Below, in pieces: positions 42,468-51,013 of a stretch of DNA of 64,000 nt. Source of the stretch: CAWEWH01 sp963812775 (GTDB lineage Bacteria > Pseudomonadota > Alphaproteobacteria > Rhizobiales > Beijerinckiaceae); the NCBI GenBank assembly GCA_963812775.1, contig CAWEWH010000005.1:310001-374000 (forward strand), written 5' to 3'. Positions within the stretch are counted from its first letter, which is position 1; each line of letters opens with the position of its first letter. The notes beneath the pieces were generated by a model, which saw only the letters and a program-made list of their open reading frames with translations, had not been told where the DNA came from and searched no databases. Both the position numbers and the translations under genes were made by a program.

Positions 42468-42878
42468 TCAGGCTTGCTCGGCGGCGGCCTTCTCGGGCGC
42501 CGCCGGTTCTGCCTCGACATGGTCGGTACGCTCGCTGATGCGGGCGGACTTGCCGCGCCGGTCGCGCAGGTAATAGAGCTTGGCACGGCGCACCTTGCCG
42601 CGGCGCACGACCTTGATCGAGTCGATCATCGGCGAGTAGAGCGGGAAGACGCGCTCGACGCCCTCACCATACGAGATCTTGCGGACCGTGAAGCTCTCGT
42701 TGAGGCCGGCTCCGGAGCGGCCGATGCACACGCCCTCATAGGCCTGCACGCGGGTCCGATCCCCTTCCCGCACCTTGACGTTGACGAGAACCGTGTCGCC
42801 GGGCCGGAAATCGGGGACGTCGCGCCCCGCGGTCAGCTTGGCGATCTGCTCTTTCTCGAGCTGCTCGATGATATTCAT
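42468..42878 (-). CDS. rplS: 50S ribosomal protein L19
   Basis: 136 residues: MNIIEQLEKEQIAKLTAGRD, FRPGDTVLVNVKVREGDRTR, QAYEGVCIGRSGAGLNESFT and GEGVERVFPLYSP. The C-terminal alanine/glutamate-rich tail is usual in alphaproteobacteria. It belongs to the trmD-rplS cluster, but here a serine hydrolase gene separates it from trmD. It has a good ribosome site (GGAG) before ATG 42878. Confidence 0.97.
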   Translation of the reverse strand: MNIIEQLEKEQIAKLTAGRDVPDFRPGDTVLVNVKVREGDRTRVQAYEGVCIGRSGAGLNESFTVRKISYGEGVERVFPLYSPMIDSIKVVRRGKVRRAKLYYLRDRRGKSARISERTDHVEAEPAAPEKAAAEQA

Positions 42879-43006
42879 GGGTAGAACTCCTGCCGGGGCG
42901 TTCCCGAGGAAACGCGAGCGTTTCGGCGCGCTGTTGTGAGTTGGCGCGGCCTATACAGGAGAACGGCGGGCTTGTCGACCGGGCGCCTGGCGCCCGGCCG
43001 CAACGG

Positions 43007-44302
43007 CTAGTTTTGCATCGGCGACGCCGGCATCGAGCGCTCGAACGCGCCATAGATCATGTTCTTCAGCACGTTCCGGTAGTAAACGCGCTGCTTGGGC
43101 GATTGCATCATGTAGATCACGAACATGCGTTCCTTGGGGTCGACCCAGAAGTAGGTGCCGCCAGCCCCGCCCCAATTGTAGTCGCCTTCCGTTCCAGGAA
43201 GCTGCGCCTGGCCGTCGACCTTACGGACCGCGAAACCGAGGCCGAAACCATAGCCATCCCCAGGCAGGTACAAAGGCCCGGGCACGACGCTGCTGCCCAT
43301 GTGGTCGGACGTCATGTAGGCGACCGTCTTGGGGCTGAGATAGCGTTTGCCGTCGAGGGTGCCGCCATTGATGAGCATCTGCAGGAAACGCGCATAGTCA
43401 TTCGTCGTCCCGACCATGCCGCCGCCGCCGCTCTCCCATTTCGCTGTCTGCCGGGGATCGTTCATCGAGATACCTGCCCCGATGCCGCGATCCTCCTTGA
43501 ACGGCTCGGCAATGCGCCCGTGTTTGGCAGCCTCGGCGACGTAGAAGCTGGTATCCACCATGCCGAGGGGATCGAGGAGCTTCTCCTTCAACACTGGATA
43601 GAGCGGCTTTCCGGACACGACCTCGACAACGCGGCCAAGCACGTCCGTCGCGTGGCTGTACTCCCACGTCGTGCCCGGCTGATACATGAGCGGCAATTTG
43701 GCGAGACGCTCGGCGAATTCGGCGTTGTCCGGATCGCCGTCGAATACTTTGGCGTCCTGGTAGAGCTGCTTCACGGCGCCGGTGCCGAAAACGCCGTAGG
43801 TCAGGCCGGCGCTATGTCGCAACAAATCCTGCACACTCATGGGGCGCCGCGGCGCCGCAAGCTCCAGTGTCGGCTTGCCGTCAGCTCCCGGCTTCTCGAT
43901 ACCGACCTTCACGTCCTTGAACTGCGGAATGTATTTCGCGACCGGATCGCCCAGCGAGAGCTTGCCCTCCTCGACCAGCATGAGGGCGGCGACCGAAACG
44001 ATCGGCTTGGTCATCGAGTAGATGCGGAAGATGGCGTCCTTGCTCATCGGCGCCTTGGCGTCCGGATTGAGCGCGCCGAAAGCCTCGTAGTAGGCGACCT
44101 TGCCGTCGCGAACGATCAGCACGACGGCGCCTGGCATCATGCCCTTGGCGACATCGCTGCTGAGCGTTTGCGTAAGGCGGGCAAGGCGCTCCGACGAGAA
44201 CCCGGCCTCTTCCGGCTTCGCCGTTGGAAGCCCCTGCGCGGCCGCGAGTGTCGTGGCCAACAGCGCCGCCAGGAAGGTGGTGGAAACTACGGCTCTACGC
44301 AT
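43007..44302 (-). CDS. Secreted serine hydrolase, class C beta-lactamase/esterase family
   Basis: 431 residues. I choose the second ATG (44302) because GGAGGAGCGC sits directly before it. Signal peptide MRRAVVSTTFLAALLATTLA AAQ. Catalytic motif SMTK (Ser-x-x-Lys) in RIYSMTKPIVSVA, Tyr in WEYSHATDVLG, and a third motif region WGGAGGTYFWVDP. The family includes class C beta-lactamases, DD-peptidases and esterases, and this one is closer to the EstB-like group (no clear KTG). Periplasmic. It is inserted between trmD and rplS. Confidence 0.88.
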   Translation of the reverse strand: MRRAVVSTTFLAALLATTLAAAQGLPTAKPEEAGFSSERLARLTQTLSSDVAKGMMPGAVVLIVRDGKVAYYEAFGALNPDAKAPMSKDAIFRIYSMTKPIVSVAALMLVEEGKLSLGDPVAKYIPQFKDVKVGIEKPGADGKPTLELAAPRRPMSVQDLLRHSAGLTYGVFGTGAVKQLYQDAKVFDGDPDNAEFAERLAKLPLMYQPGTTWEYSHATDVLGRVVEVVSGKPLYPVLKEKLLDPLGMVDTSFYVAEAAKHGRIAEPFKEDRGIGAGISMNDPRQTAKWESGGGGMVGTTNDYARFLQMLINGGTLDGKRYLSPKTVAYMTSDHMGSSVVPGPLYLPGDGYGFGLGFAVRKVDGQAQLPGTEGDYNWGGAGGTYFWVDPKERMFVIYMMQSPKQRVYYRNVLKNMIYGAFERSMPASPMQN

Positions 44303-44476
44303 GCGCTCCTCCATTGGGCCAAGCCTCCTGGGCAGGCCGATGCTCCGCTTTTCTTTATCGTGGCGGCCCGCCGCCGGTCCAGCGCGCCGGCGCGCCGTCG
44401 CGCAGAAGTGACGGCAGATGCTCCGGCGAGTACGGCCGGCTTGCCGCCGACAGCGTCGCCCGCCACTTTTCCGAGA

Positions 44477-45175
44477 TCACGTCTTCGGCATGAGCCGCAA
44501 CAAATCCGGCCGTCGCGCCCGCGTCACGCGCTCCGCTTCCTCGCGCCGCCATTCGGCGATCTTGGCGTGGTCTCCCGACAGCAGCACGTCCGGGATGGCG
44601 CGCCCTTCCCACTCGCGCGGGCGGGTGTATTGCGGATATTCGAGGAGCCACGCCTCGAAGCTCTCCTCCTTGGCCGACGCCTCCGCCCCCATGACGCCTG
44701 GGATGAGCCGCACACACGCATCGATGAGCGCCATGGCGGCGATCTCGCCACCTGACAGCACGTAGTCGCCCACCGACACTTCGCGCAGCCCGCGCGCCGC
44801 AATGATGCGCTCGTCGACCCCCTCGAAGCGGCCGCAAACGATGACGACGCCTTGACCATGCACGAGCTCGCGCACCAGGGCTTGCGTCAGCGGCTCGCCG
44901 CGTGGCGACATGAGGAGACGTGGCCGCGTGTCGTCGGCCGGCACGGCCGCGTCGATGGCGGCCGACAGCACGTCGGCGCGCATCACCATGCCGGGCCCGC
45001 CGCCGGCGGGCGTGTCGTCGACGGCGCGATGCCGGCCGATGCCATGCTGGCGGATGTCGTAGGTCTCGAGGCGCCAGACGTTGCGCGTGAGCGCCTCGCC
45101 AGAAAGCGAGAAGCCGAGCGCCCCCGGGAACATGTCCGGGAACAAGGTCAGCACGGTGGCACGCCATCCGCTCAT
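44477..45175 (-). CDS. trmD: tRNA (guanine(37)-N1)-methyltransferase
   Basis: 232 residues of the SPOUT methyltransferase TrmD: TVLTLFPDMFPGALGFSLSG, DDTPAGGGPGMVMRADVLSA, CGRFEGVDERIIAA and EVSVGDYVLSGGEIAAM, the knot and SAM-binding loop. EYPQYTRPREWEGRAIPDVL and the HAKIAEWRREEA end complete it. It methylates G37 of tRNAs to keep the reading frame. ATG overlaps the rimM stop (45172-45175), so the two are coupled. Confidence 0.97.
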   Translation of the reverse strand: MSGWRATVLTLFPDMFPGALGFSLSGEALTRNVWRLETYDIRQHGIGRHRAVDDTPAGGGPGMVMRADVLSAAIDAAVPADDTRPRLLMSPRGEPLTQALVRELVHGQGVVIVCGRFEGVDERIIAARGLREVSVGDYVLSGGEIAAMALIDACVRLIPGVMGAEASAKEESFEAWLLEYPQYTRPREWEGRAIPDVLLSGDHAKIAEWRREEAERVTRARRPDLLRLMPKT

Positions 45176-45744
45176 GTGCCGTCCCGAGGTGATGCAACGA
45201 GTTCCGGAGCGTCGACCACGATCCGGCCGCCTGCAATGTCGACGACCGGCACGAATGCCTCCGTGAAGGCGACCAGGAGACTGTCGCCGCCATCCTGCGG
45301 CGCGATCTCGATGAGGTCGCCGGCGCCGAAATCCTGCACGGCCATGACCATGCCGATCACCCGTCCGTTGGCGTCCTCGACGCGCAGCCCGACAAGATCG
45401 GCCCGATAGAACTCGTCGGCTGCCGCGATATCCGGCAGGCGCGCGCGCGGCACGTGGAGGCGCACGCCGTTCAGCGCCTCGGCGGCGTTGCGGTCGGCGA
45501 CGCCCTCGATCCGGGCGATGAGCATGTCGGGGCCGCCGCCGGGAGCCGGCCTCACCCCGGCAATGGCAAGCGTGCTGCCCGCGTCGGTCGTGAAGGGCCC
45601 GTAGGCCGCGATGGCGCTCGGATCGGCGGTGAACGACTTCAGCCGCACCTCGCCACGCACGCCGTGGGCGCGGCCGAGCTCGCCGACGAGAACGCGCGGC
45701 GCGCCGTCGTCAGGCGGACTGCCGCTGCGGCGCGTCCTCGGCAT
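45172..45744 (-). CDS. rimM: Ribosome maturation factor RimM
   Basis: 190 residues: VLVGELGRAHGVRGEVRLKS (RimM N-domain) and DEFYRADLVGLRVEDANGRV with VQDFGAGDLIEI (PRC barrel). It helps assemble the 30S head through S19. Located between rpsP and trmD as usual. Confidence 0.96.
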   Translation of the reverse strand: MPRTRRSGSPPDDGAPRVLVGELGRAHGVRGEVRLKSFTADPSAIAAYGPFTTDAGSTLAIAGVRPAPGGGPDMLIARIEGVADRNAAEALNGVRLHVPRARLPDIAAADEFYRADLVGLRVEDANGRVIGMVMAVQDFGAGDLIEIAPQDGGDSLLVAFTEAFVPVVDIAGGRIVVDAPELVASPRDGT

Positions 45745-45751
45745 CGGCGGC

Positions 45752-46135
45752 TCACGCCGACGCTGCTGCTCCCTCGGCCGCGGGCGCGGCCGCCGCCTCG
45801 CCGGCGGCGCCGGACTTGCCGGCAGCGCGCTCCTGCGCCTTCTTGCCGGGCTGCGCCTTCTGCGGATTGTTGCGCGGCGCCCGCTTCATCAGGCCGGCGG
45901 CATCGAGGAAGCGCAGCACGCGGTCGGTCGGCTGGGCACCCTTGGCGAGCCACGCCTTGGCTTTCTCGACGTCGAGATTGATGCGCGTTGCGTCATCGCG
46001 CTTCTTCAGGGGATCGTAGGTGCCGATCTTCTCGATGAAGCGGCCGTCGCGCGGGCTGCGCGAGTCGGCGATGACGATGCGGTAATACGGGCGCTTCTTG
46101 GCGCCGCCGCGGGCGAGACGAATTTTCAGCGACAT
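45752..46135 (-). CDS. rpsP: 30S ribosomal protein S16
   Basis: 127 residues: SLKIRLARGGAKKRPYYRIV, ADSRSPRDGRFIEKIGTYDP and VEKAKAWLAKGAQPTDRVLR. It has the long Ala/Lys-rich C-terminal tail typical of alphaproteobacteria. First ribosomal gene downstream of ffh and chorismate mutase. Confidence 0.97.
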   Translation of the reverse strand: MSLKIRLARGGAKKRPYYRIVIADSRSPRDGRFIEKIGTYDPLKKRDDATRINLDVEKAKAWLAKGAQPTDRVLRFLDAAGLMKRAPRNNPQKAQPGKKAQERAAGKSGAAGEAAAAPAAEGAAASA

Positions 46136-46148
46136 GGTTTCTCCTGAG

Positions 46149-46460
46149 TCAGGTTCGCGAATTGGTTTGTCGGATGGCCTCGTGGTGACGGATGACTTCC
46201 TTCACCACGAAATTGAGGAACTTCTCGGCAAATTGCGGATCGAGATCGGCGCTCTGGGCGAGCTGCCGCAGCCGCTCGATTTGGAAGGCCTCGCGGGCGG
46301 GGTCGGCGGGCGGCAGGCCGTGTGTCGCCTTGTAGTGACCGACGCGCTGCGTGCACTTGAAGCGCTCGGCCAGGAGATGGATGAGCGCCGCATCGATGTT
46401 GTCGATGGAGGAGCGCAAGCGCTGCAGCTCACCATGAGGGTCAGGAGCGTTCATGGTCAT
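46149..46460 (-). CDS. Chorismate mutase (AroQ type)
   Basis: 103 residues, all helical: LQRLRSSIDNIDAALIHLLA, ERFKCTQRVGHYKATHGLPP and FLNFVVKEVIRHHEAIR. The conserved Arg (LRSSID), Lys (YKA) and Glu/Arg positions of AroQ mutases are visible. It converts chorismate to prephenate for Phe/Tyr synthesis. Its ATG (46460) overlaps the ffh stop, the arrangement ffh - chorismate mutase - rpsP seen in many alphaproteobacteria. Confidence 0.93.
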   Translation of the reverse strand: MTMNAPDPHGELQRLRSSIDNIDAALIHLLAERFKCTQRVGHYKATHGLPPADPAREAFQIERLRQLAQSADLDPQFAEKFLNFVVKEVIRHHEAIRQTNSRT

Positions 46461-47989
46461 TTCTTCTTGCCGAACGGGAAGCCGCCAAGCCCCGGCAGGC
46501 CGCCGGGCTTGCCAGCCCAATCCCGGCAGGCCCGGGACGCTTGGCCCACCCAATCCCGGCGGCATGGGCGGCAGGCTGCCCCATGCCGAGCTGCTTCTGC
46601 GCCTCGGCCAGCATCTCGGGGGTCGGCTGCGGCATGCCGCCGCCGATGCCGAACATGTTGCCGAGCGCCGCACCGAGGCCGCCGCGGCCGCCCTTGCCCA
46701 TGGCCTTCATCACGTCGGCCATCTGGCGATGCATCTTGAGGAGCTTGTTGCACGTCCTCGACGCGCGTGCCCGACCCGGCGGCGATGCGCTTCTTGCGCG
46801 ACGCCTTGAGCAGGTCGGGAGCGCGGCGCTCTTTCGGGGTCATCGACAGGATGATGGCGCGCTGGCGCTTGATCACCCTCTCGTCGAGATTGGCGGCGTC
46901 GAGCTGCTGCTTCATCTTGCCGATGCCGGGCAGCATGCCGAGCATCCCCTTCATGCCGCCGACGCGCTCCATCTGGGCCAGCTGCTCGCCGAGGTCGTCG
47001 AGATCGAAGATGCCCTTGCGCATCTTGTCGGCCATCTTCTTGGCCTTCTCGATGTCGACCGTCTCAGCCGCGCGCTCCACCAGCGACACGATATCGCCCA
47101 TGCCGAGGATGCGGTTGGCGACGCGGGCGGGATGAAACTCCTCGAGCGCGTCGATCTTTTCGCCCGTGCCGATGAGCTTGATCGGCTTGCCGGTCACCGC
47201 CCGCATGGAGAGTGCCGCGCCGCCCCGTCCGTCGCCGTCCATGCGCGACAGCACGATGCCGGTGAGTCCGACGCGGCTGTCGAAGGCGCGGGCCGTGTTG
47301 ACCGCGTCCTGGCCGGTGAGCGCGTCGGCGACGAGCAGGACCTCGTGCGGGCTGGTGGCGGCCTTCACGTCGGCTACCTCGGCCATCAACGCCTCGTCGA
47401 CGGTGACGCGGCCGGCGGTGTCGAGCATCACCACGTCGTAGCCGCCGAGCCGCGCCGCCTCGATTGCGCGCCTCGCGATCTGCACCGGCGATTGCCCAGT
47501 CACGATGGGGAGCGTCTCGATACCGACCTGCTTGCCGAGCACGGCGAGCTGTTCCATGGCGGCGGGACGGCGCGTGTCGAGGGACGCCATCAGCACCTTG
47601 CGCTTGGCCTTGTCGGCGAGGCGCTTGGCGATCTTAGCGGTGGTCGTCGTCTTGCCGGAGCCCTGCAGGCCAACCATCAGGATGGGCACCGGCGGCAGCG
47701 CGTCGAGATCGAGGCTCGCGGCATCGGCGCCGAGCATGGCGACAAGCTCGTCGTGGACGATCTTCACCACCATCTGGCCGGGCGTCACCGACTTGATGAC
47801 CTCGGCGCCCACGGCGCGGTTGCGCACGCGGTCGGTGAACGAGCGCACGACGTCGAGCGCCACGTCGGCTTCGATGAGCGCGCGGCGCACCTCGCGCATC
47901 GCCTCGCCGACGTCGGCCTCGGTGAGCGCCCCGCGTCGCGTCAGCCGCCCCAGGACGTCCGATAGCTTCTCGCTCAGAGTGTCGAACAC
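46457..47989 (-). CDS. ffh: Signal recognition particle protein Ffh (frameshifts in the M domain)
   Basis: 510 codons. The N and G domains are intact: MFDTLSEKLSDVLGRLTRRG, GLQGSGKTTTTAKIAKRL (P-loop), DTRRPAAMEQL, VMLDTAGRV and GTGEKIDALEEFHP. In the M domain the frame changes near 46748 (to MHRQMADVMKAMGKGGRGGL), near 46580, and back near 46505, ending GLPGLGGFPFGKKK. All expected M-domain pieces are present, only out of frame. Ffh with 4.5S RNA delivers membrane proteins to FtsY, encoded at 55.4 kb. Because ffh is essential, the shifts are best read as sequence errors. Confidence 0.95.
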   Translation of the reverse strand: MFDTLSEKLSDVLGRLTRRGALTEADVGEAMREVRRALIEADVALDVVRSFTDRVRNRAVGAEVIKSVTPGQMVVKIVHDELVAMLGADAASLDLDALPPVPILMVGLQGSGKTTTTAKIAKRLADKAKRKVLMASLDTRRPAAMEQLAVLGKQVGIETLPIVTGQSPVQIARRAIEAARLGGYDVVMLDTAGRVTVDEALMAEVADVKAATSPHEVLLVADALTGQDAVNTARAFDSRVGLTGIVLSRMDGDGRGGAALSMRAVTGKPIKLIGTGEKIDALEEFHPARVANRILGMGDIVSLVERAAETVDIEKAKKMADKMRKGIFDLDDLGEQLAQMERVGGMKGMLGMLPGIGKMKQQLDAANLDERVIKRQRAIILSMTPKERRAPDLLKASRKKRIAAGSGTRVEDVQQAPQDASPDGRRDEGHGQGRPRRPRCGARQHVRHRRRHAAADPRDAGRGAEAARHGAACRPCRRDWVGQASRACRDWAGKPGGLPGLGGFPFGKKK

Positions 47990-48280
47990 GTGTCACCTCG
48001 TCGGAGCCGCAATGGACGGTCTTCCAATGCGACAGCCTTTGCCCAAACCCCGTTGCGTCCGAGGGCGCAACGCGCTGTCGGACGTGGACCTCCGGGTCAT
48101 ACCCAGTCGGCGGCTCGCGAACGTAAGTTCGGGCGATATGTCGGCGTTATGGTGTCGGGCACCCAGGAAGTCAAGAATTTGGGCCGCACGCGGCCTGCTG
48201 ACGCGGCCCCCGGCATCGATGGCAGCTCGTTCCGCGTCCGTTCCGAGCGACTGAACCCCAGGAAGCCGTGCGGCGTGATC

Positions 48281-49333
48281 TCAGTGCTGTCTTGGGCCGG
48301 CGGTGTCGCGGCTCGCCTTGCGCGGAACGATGCCGAGCCTCGACAGGGCGCGCGGCAGAAACCTGTCGAGAAGCGCCTTCCAGGCGACGTTGCCCTCGTT
48401 GGCGAGGCTGCCGGCATCGCCGACAAACCGCCTGCAGACATGCGCGTGGGCCTTGTAGGCTTCCTCGAGGGCGTTCTTCAGTTCGAGAAAGGCCGCGGAG
48501 GCCGGGTCGGCCAGGCGCTTCAGCGTGGCGAGCTTGCGCATCATGACCCGATGATCCGCCGAGAATGTGCCGCTGAAGTCGTTCTCGAGGTCGGCCATGC
48601 TGGCGCGCACCACCTCGTAGTCGGCGCGCGCGAAATTGCCGGCGAACTGCATCGATGCCGTCGAGCCGCGCAGGAGGGCCGCAACGGCGCGCAGATTGGC
48701 ATCGCTTTGCGCGCGTTCGTAAGCGTCGATGGCGAGGATGATCGCCTGGATCTCGACGAAGAAGAGATGATGCCCGACGATCCAGCGCTCCATCGTGGGT
48801 CCGCGATAGGCTTGCCCCTGGCGCGAGGCCTGCGACCATCGCGGCGGATCAGGGTCACGCGCCGCAATCGGACGCGCCTGTGACGACCCCGCGAGCAGCA
48901 GCTCGGCCGTGACGCCAGCCGCGTTGACGAGATCGCCCATGGCACTGGGGGCGAGATCGTGACCGAGAGCCGCGTTGGCGGCGGCCGCGCGCAGGGCCCG
49001 CAGCGTCGCGACGGCGAGTTGCAGTCGCGGGCGCTCCAGCGCGCGCCTGACGCAAAAATACTGGTCGTAGGCAATCTCCTGCCAGTCCGGCAGATCGACA
49101 CGTTCGCCGGGACGCCATTGCGCAAGGGCCTCGGCGGGGATCAGCCGGTTGAAATCGGCAAGGTCGCGCGCCTTGCGGGCCGCGAGGATCTCGAGAAGAG
49201 TCGCGACGCCGTCCGGCAGCTCTTCCGGGGTCGCTGCAATCGCGTCCGGCAGCGGCAACACCAGCACGTCCTGGCGTCGCGGCCGCTCCCCGCGCCTGTC
49301 ACGATCAATCGTCGTGGTCTCTTTCAGCAACAA
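48281..49333 (-). CDS. Hypothetical protein (350 aa), unknown family
   Basis: One clean frame. The N-terminal 50 residues are proline- and charge-rich. The rest is helical with a striking conserved-looking core: GPTMERWIVGHHLFFVEIQA, IILAIDAYERAQSDANLRAV, GSTASMQFAGNFARADYEVV, RASMADLENDFSGTFSADHR and VMMRKLATLKRL. Several His, Glu and Asp residues (GHHLFFVE; FSADHRVMM) in helices could be metal or cofactor ligands, which would suit an all-helical oxygenase-like fold, but this is a guess. Monocistronic, with a repeat element upstream at 49413. Confidence 0.7.
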   Translation of the reverse strand: MLLKETTTIDRDRRGERPRRQDVLVLPLPDAIAATPEELPDGVATLLEILAARKARDLADFNRLIPAEALAQWRPGERVDLPDWQEIAYDQYFCVRRALERPRLQLAVATLRALRAAAANAALGHDLAPSAMGDLVNAAGVTAELLLAGSSQARPIAARDPDPPRWSQASRQGQAYRGPTMERWIVGHHLFFVEIQAIILAIDAYERAQSDANLRAVAALLRGSTASMQFAGNFARADYEVVRASMADLENDFSGTFSADHRVMMRKLATLKRLADPASAAFLELKNALEEAYKAHAHVCRRFVGDAGSLANEGNVAWKALLDRFLPRALSRLGIVPRKASRDTAGPRQH

Positions 49334-49412
49334 TTCCCCCGGCGGACGTGGCTATTGGGCAGTCGATACGGCTCCCTGCCGGAATTCGACGCAATCCGCA
49401 ACCTGCGGCTCA

Positions 49413-49514
49413 GCGCATGATCCCTAAAAGTGTGCGCGGTTTTCGGACAACATCATGCGCCAAGTCAAAGCATAGAGCGCGCATCCGATAGCGCCTATCG
49501 GATGCGCGCTCTAT
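49413..49514. repeat. Two-hairpin dispersed repeat, copy B
   Basis: GCGCATGAT ... ATCATGCGC around CTAAAAGTGTGCGCGGTTTTCG, then ATAGAGCGCGCATCCGATA ... TATCGGATGCGCGCTCTAT. Same structure as 29499-29602. Its right edge touches the stop codon of the DUF488 gene, so it may serve as that gene's terminator. Confidence 0.8.
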
Positions 49515-49870
49515 CGTTGCTTTGCCTGCCGCATGAGGTAGTCGCGCAACACCGTGGCATTGTTGCGATCTTCCTGGCGCGACGCATAGAGGAGCGTCAG
49601 CGGCCCGTCCTCGGCCATTGTCAGCAATTCCTCGACAAGTTCGGGCTTGTCGTCCAGTTCCTCTTCGTAGGCGCGGCAGAACTCCGCCCACAAATTGGGT
49701 TTGTCGTGCACGCGCCGGCGCAGCGGATCCGAAGGGGCAATGTCCTTGAGCCAACGGTCCCAGGGCGCCTTGGCCTTCGAGAAGCCGCGTGGCCATAGGC
49801 GGTCGACCAGAAGGCGCGTCCCATCGCTGCCCTCAGGCGCGGCATAGACTCGCTTGGCGATGATGCGCAT
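49511..49870 (-). CDS. DUF488 family protein (119 aa)
   Basis: IIAKRVYAAPEGSDGTRLLV, DRLWPRGFSKAKAPWDRWLK, DIAPSDPLRRRVHDKPNLWA and TLLYASRQEDRNNATVLRDY are the conserved blocks of DUF488 (MarR-associated YeaO-like) proteins. The family is small and soluble and its role is not established. It is divergent from the MBL hydrolase at 49892. Confidence 0.9.
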   Translation of the reverse strand: MRIIAKRVYAAPEGSDGTRLLVDRLWPRGFSKAKAPWDRWLKDIAPSDPLRRRVHDKPNLWAEFCRAYEEELDDKPELVEELLTMAEDGPLTLLYASRQEDRNNATVLRDYLMRQAKQR

Positions 49871-49891
49871 GGCTCCCTGCGGTTGAACTCG

Positions 49892-51010
49892 ATGCATCCG
49901 ACCGCCCCATTTCGCCCCATGCAAGACATGCTGCGCAAGGCCGGCGAGCGGCCGGCCGCACCGAGCGGCCATCCAGCCAAGCCGCGCAAGCGAAACCGCT
50001 ACTATGGCGGGCCGCCGTCCGATCATTTCGACGGCATGCTGTTCTTCAATCCCGGCTTTCACTGGAGCAGGACCTTCTTCCAGGCGATGCGCGCCATGGC
50101 GGTCGCCAAGGGCACGCGTTGGCCGAAACACTTCCCGAGCCCGTTCCGCGATCGGCCGCCGCCGCGCGTCGAAGGCAGCGGCCTGCGCGTGGCCCTCGTC
50201 GGCCACGCCACGCTGCTGATCCAGACCGGCGGCCTCAACATCCTCACCGACCCGGTATGGTCGAAACGCGCCTCGCCGACGCGCTTCGCCGGGCCACGAC
50301 GCGCCAATCCTCCCGGCATCGCCTTTGACGACCTGCCGCAGATCGATGTGGTGCTGATCACCCACAATCACTATGACCATCTCGATCTTGCGACGCTCGC
50401 GCGCCTCAACGCAAGGCACGCACCACGCATCATCGTGCCGCTCGGCAACGACACGATCATCCGGGGCCATGACCGCAGCATCGCGGCGGAGGCACACGAC
50501 TGGGGTTCGCGCATCGCCTTATCGGACACCATCGCGGTCCATCTCGAGCCCGCGCTGCACTGGTCGGCGCGCGGACTGAAGGACCGCCGCATGGCCCTGT
50601 GGTGCGCCTTCGTCATCGCGACGCCGGCCGGCGTGATCTACCATGTCGGCGACACGGGCTTCGGCGATGGTTCGCAATTCCGCGCCGTGCGTGAGAAATT
50701 TGGGCGCCCGCGCCTCGCGCTCCTGCCGATCGGCGCCTACGAGCCGCGCTGGTTCATGCGCGATCAACACATGAATCCCGACGACGCGGCGCAGGCTTTT
50801 TTGGCGCTGGGCGCGTCCGCCGCCATCGGCCATCACTGGGGCACGTTCCGGCTGACTATCGAGGGCGTCGATGAGCCGCCCGAGGCGCTGGCCGTCGCGC
50901 TCGCCCGCCATGGCGTCGCGGCTGATTGCTTCCGAGCACTGCGGCCGGGAGAAGTCTGGACGGCGACCGCAATCAGCGATCGGCAGCCATCGTCTGACGA
51001 CCGCTCCTGA
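49892..51010 (+). CDS. MBL-fold hydrolase, NAPE-PLD-like
   Basis: 372 residues from ATG 49892; a TTG at 49883 is also possible. It has the NAPE-PLD/UlaG-type layout: an N-terminal RYYGGPPSDHFDGMLFFNPG, VALVGHATLLIQTGGLNILT, DPVWSKRASPTRFAGPRR, the zinc motif ITHNHYDHLD (HxHxDH), HVGDTGFGDGSQF with the bridging Asp, and GHHWGTFRLT with the last His. Predicted metal-dependent phosphodiesterase or lactonase acting on lipid-like or other phosphodiesters; substrate unknown. Cytoplasmic (no signal peptide). Confidence 0.87.
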   Translation: MHPTAPFRPMQDMLRKAGERPAAPSGHPAKPRKRNRYYGGPPSDHFDGMLFFNPGFHWSRTFFQAMRAMAVAKGTRWPKHFPSPFRDRPPPRVEGSGLRVALVGHATLLIQTGGLNILTDPVWSKRASPTRFAGPRRANPPGIAFDDLPQIDVVLITHNHYDHLDLATLARLNARHAPRIIVPLGNDTIIRGHDRSIAAEAHDWGSRIALSDTIAVHLEPALHWSARGLKDRRMALWCAFVIATPAGVIYHVGDTGFGDGSQFRAVREKFGRPRLALLPIGAYEPRWFMRDQHMNPDDAAQAFLALGASAAIGHHWGTFRLTIEGVDEPPEALAVALARHGVAADCFRALRPGEVWTATAISDRQPSSDDRS

Positions 51011-51013
51011 CGC

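Noticed and set aside
46541..47965. 474-residue plus-strand ORF opposite ffh
   Set aside because: Mirror frame of the SRP GTPase; composition is an antisense pattern.
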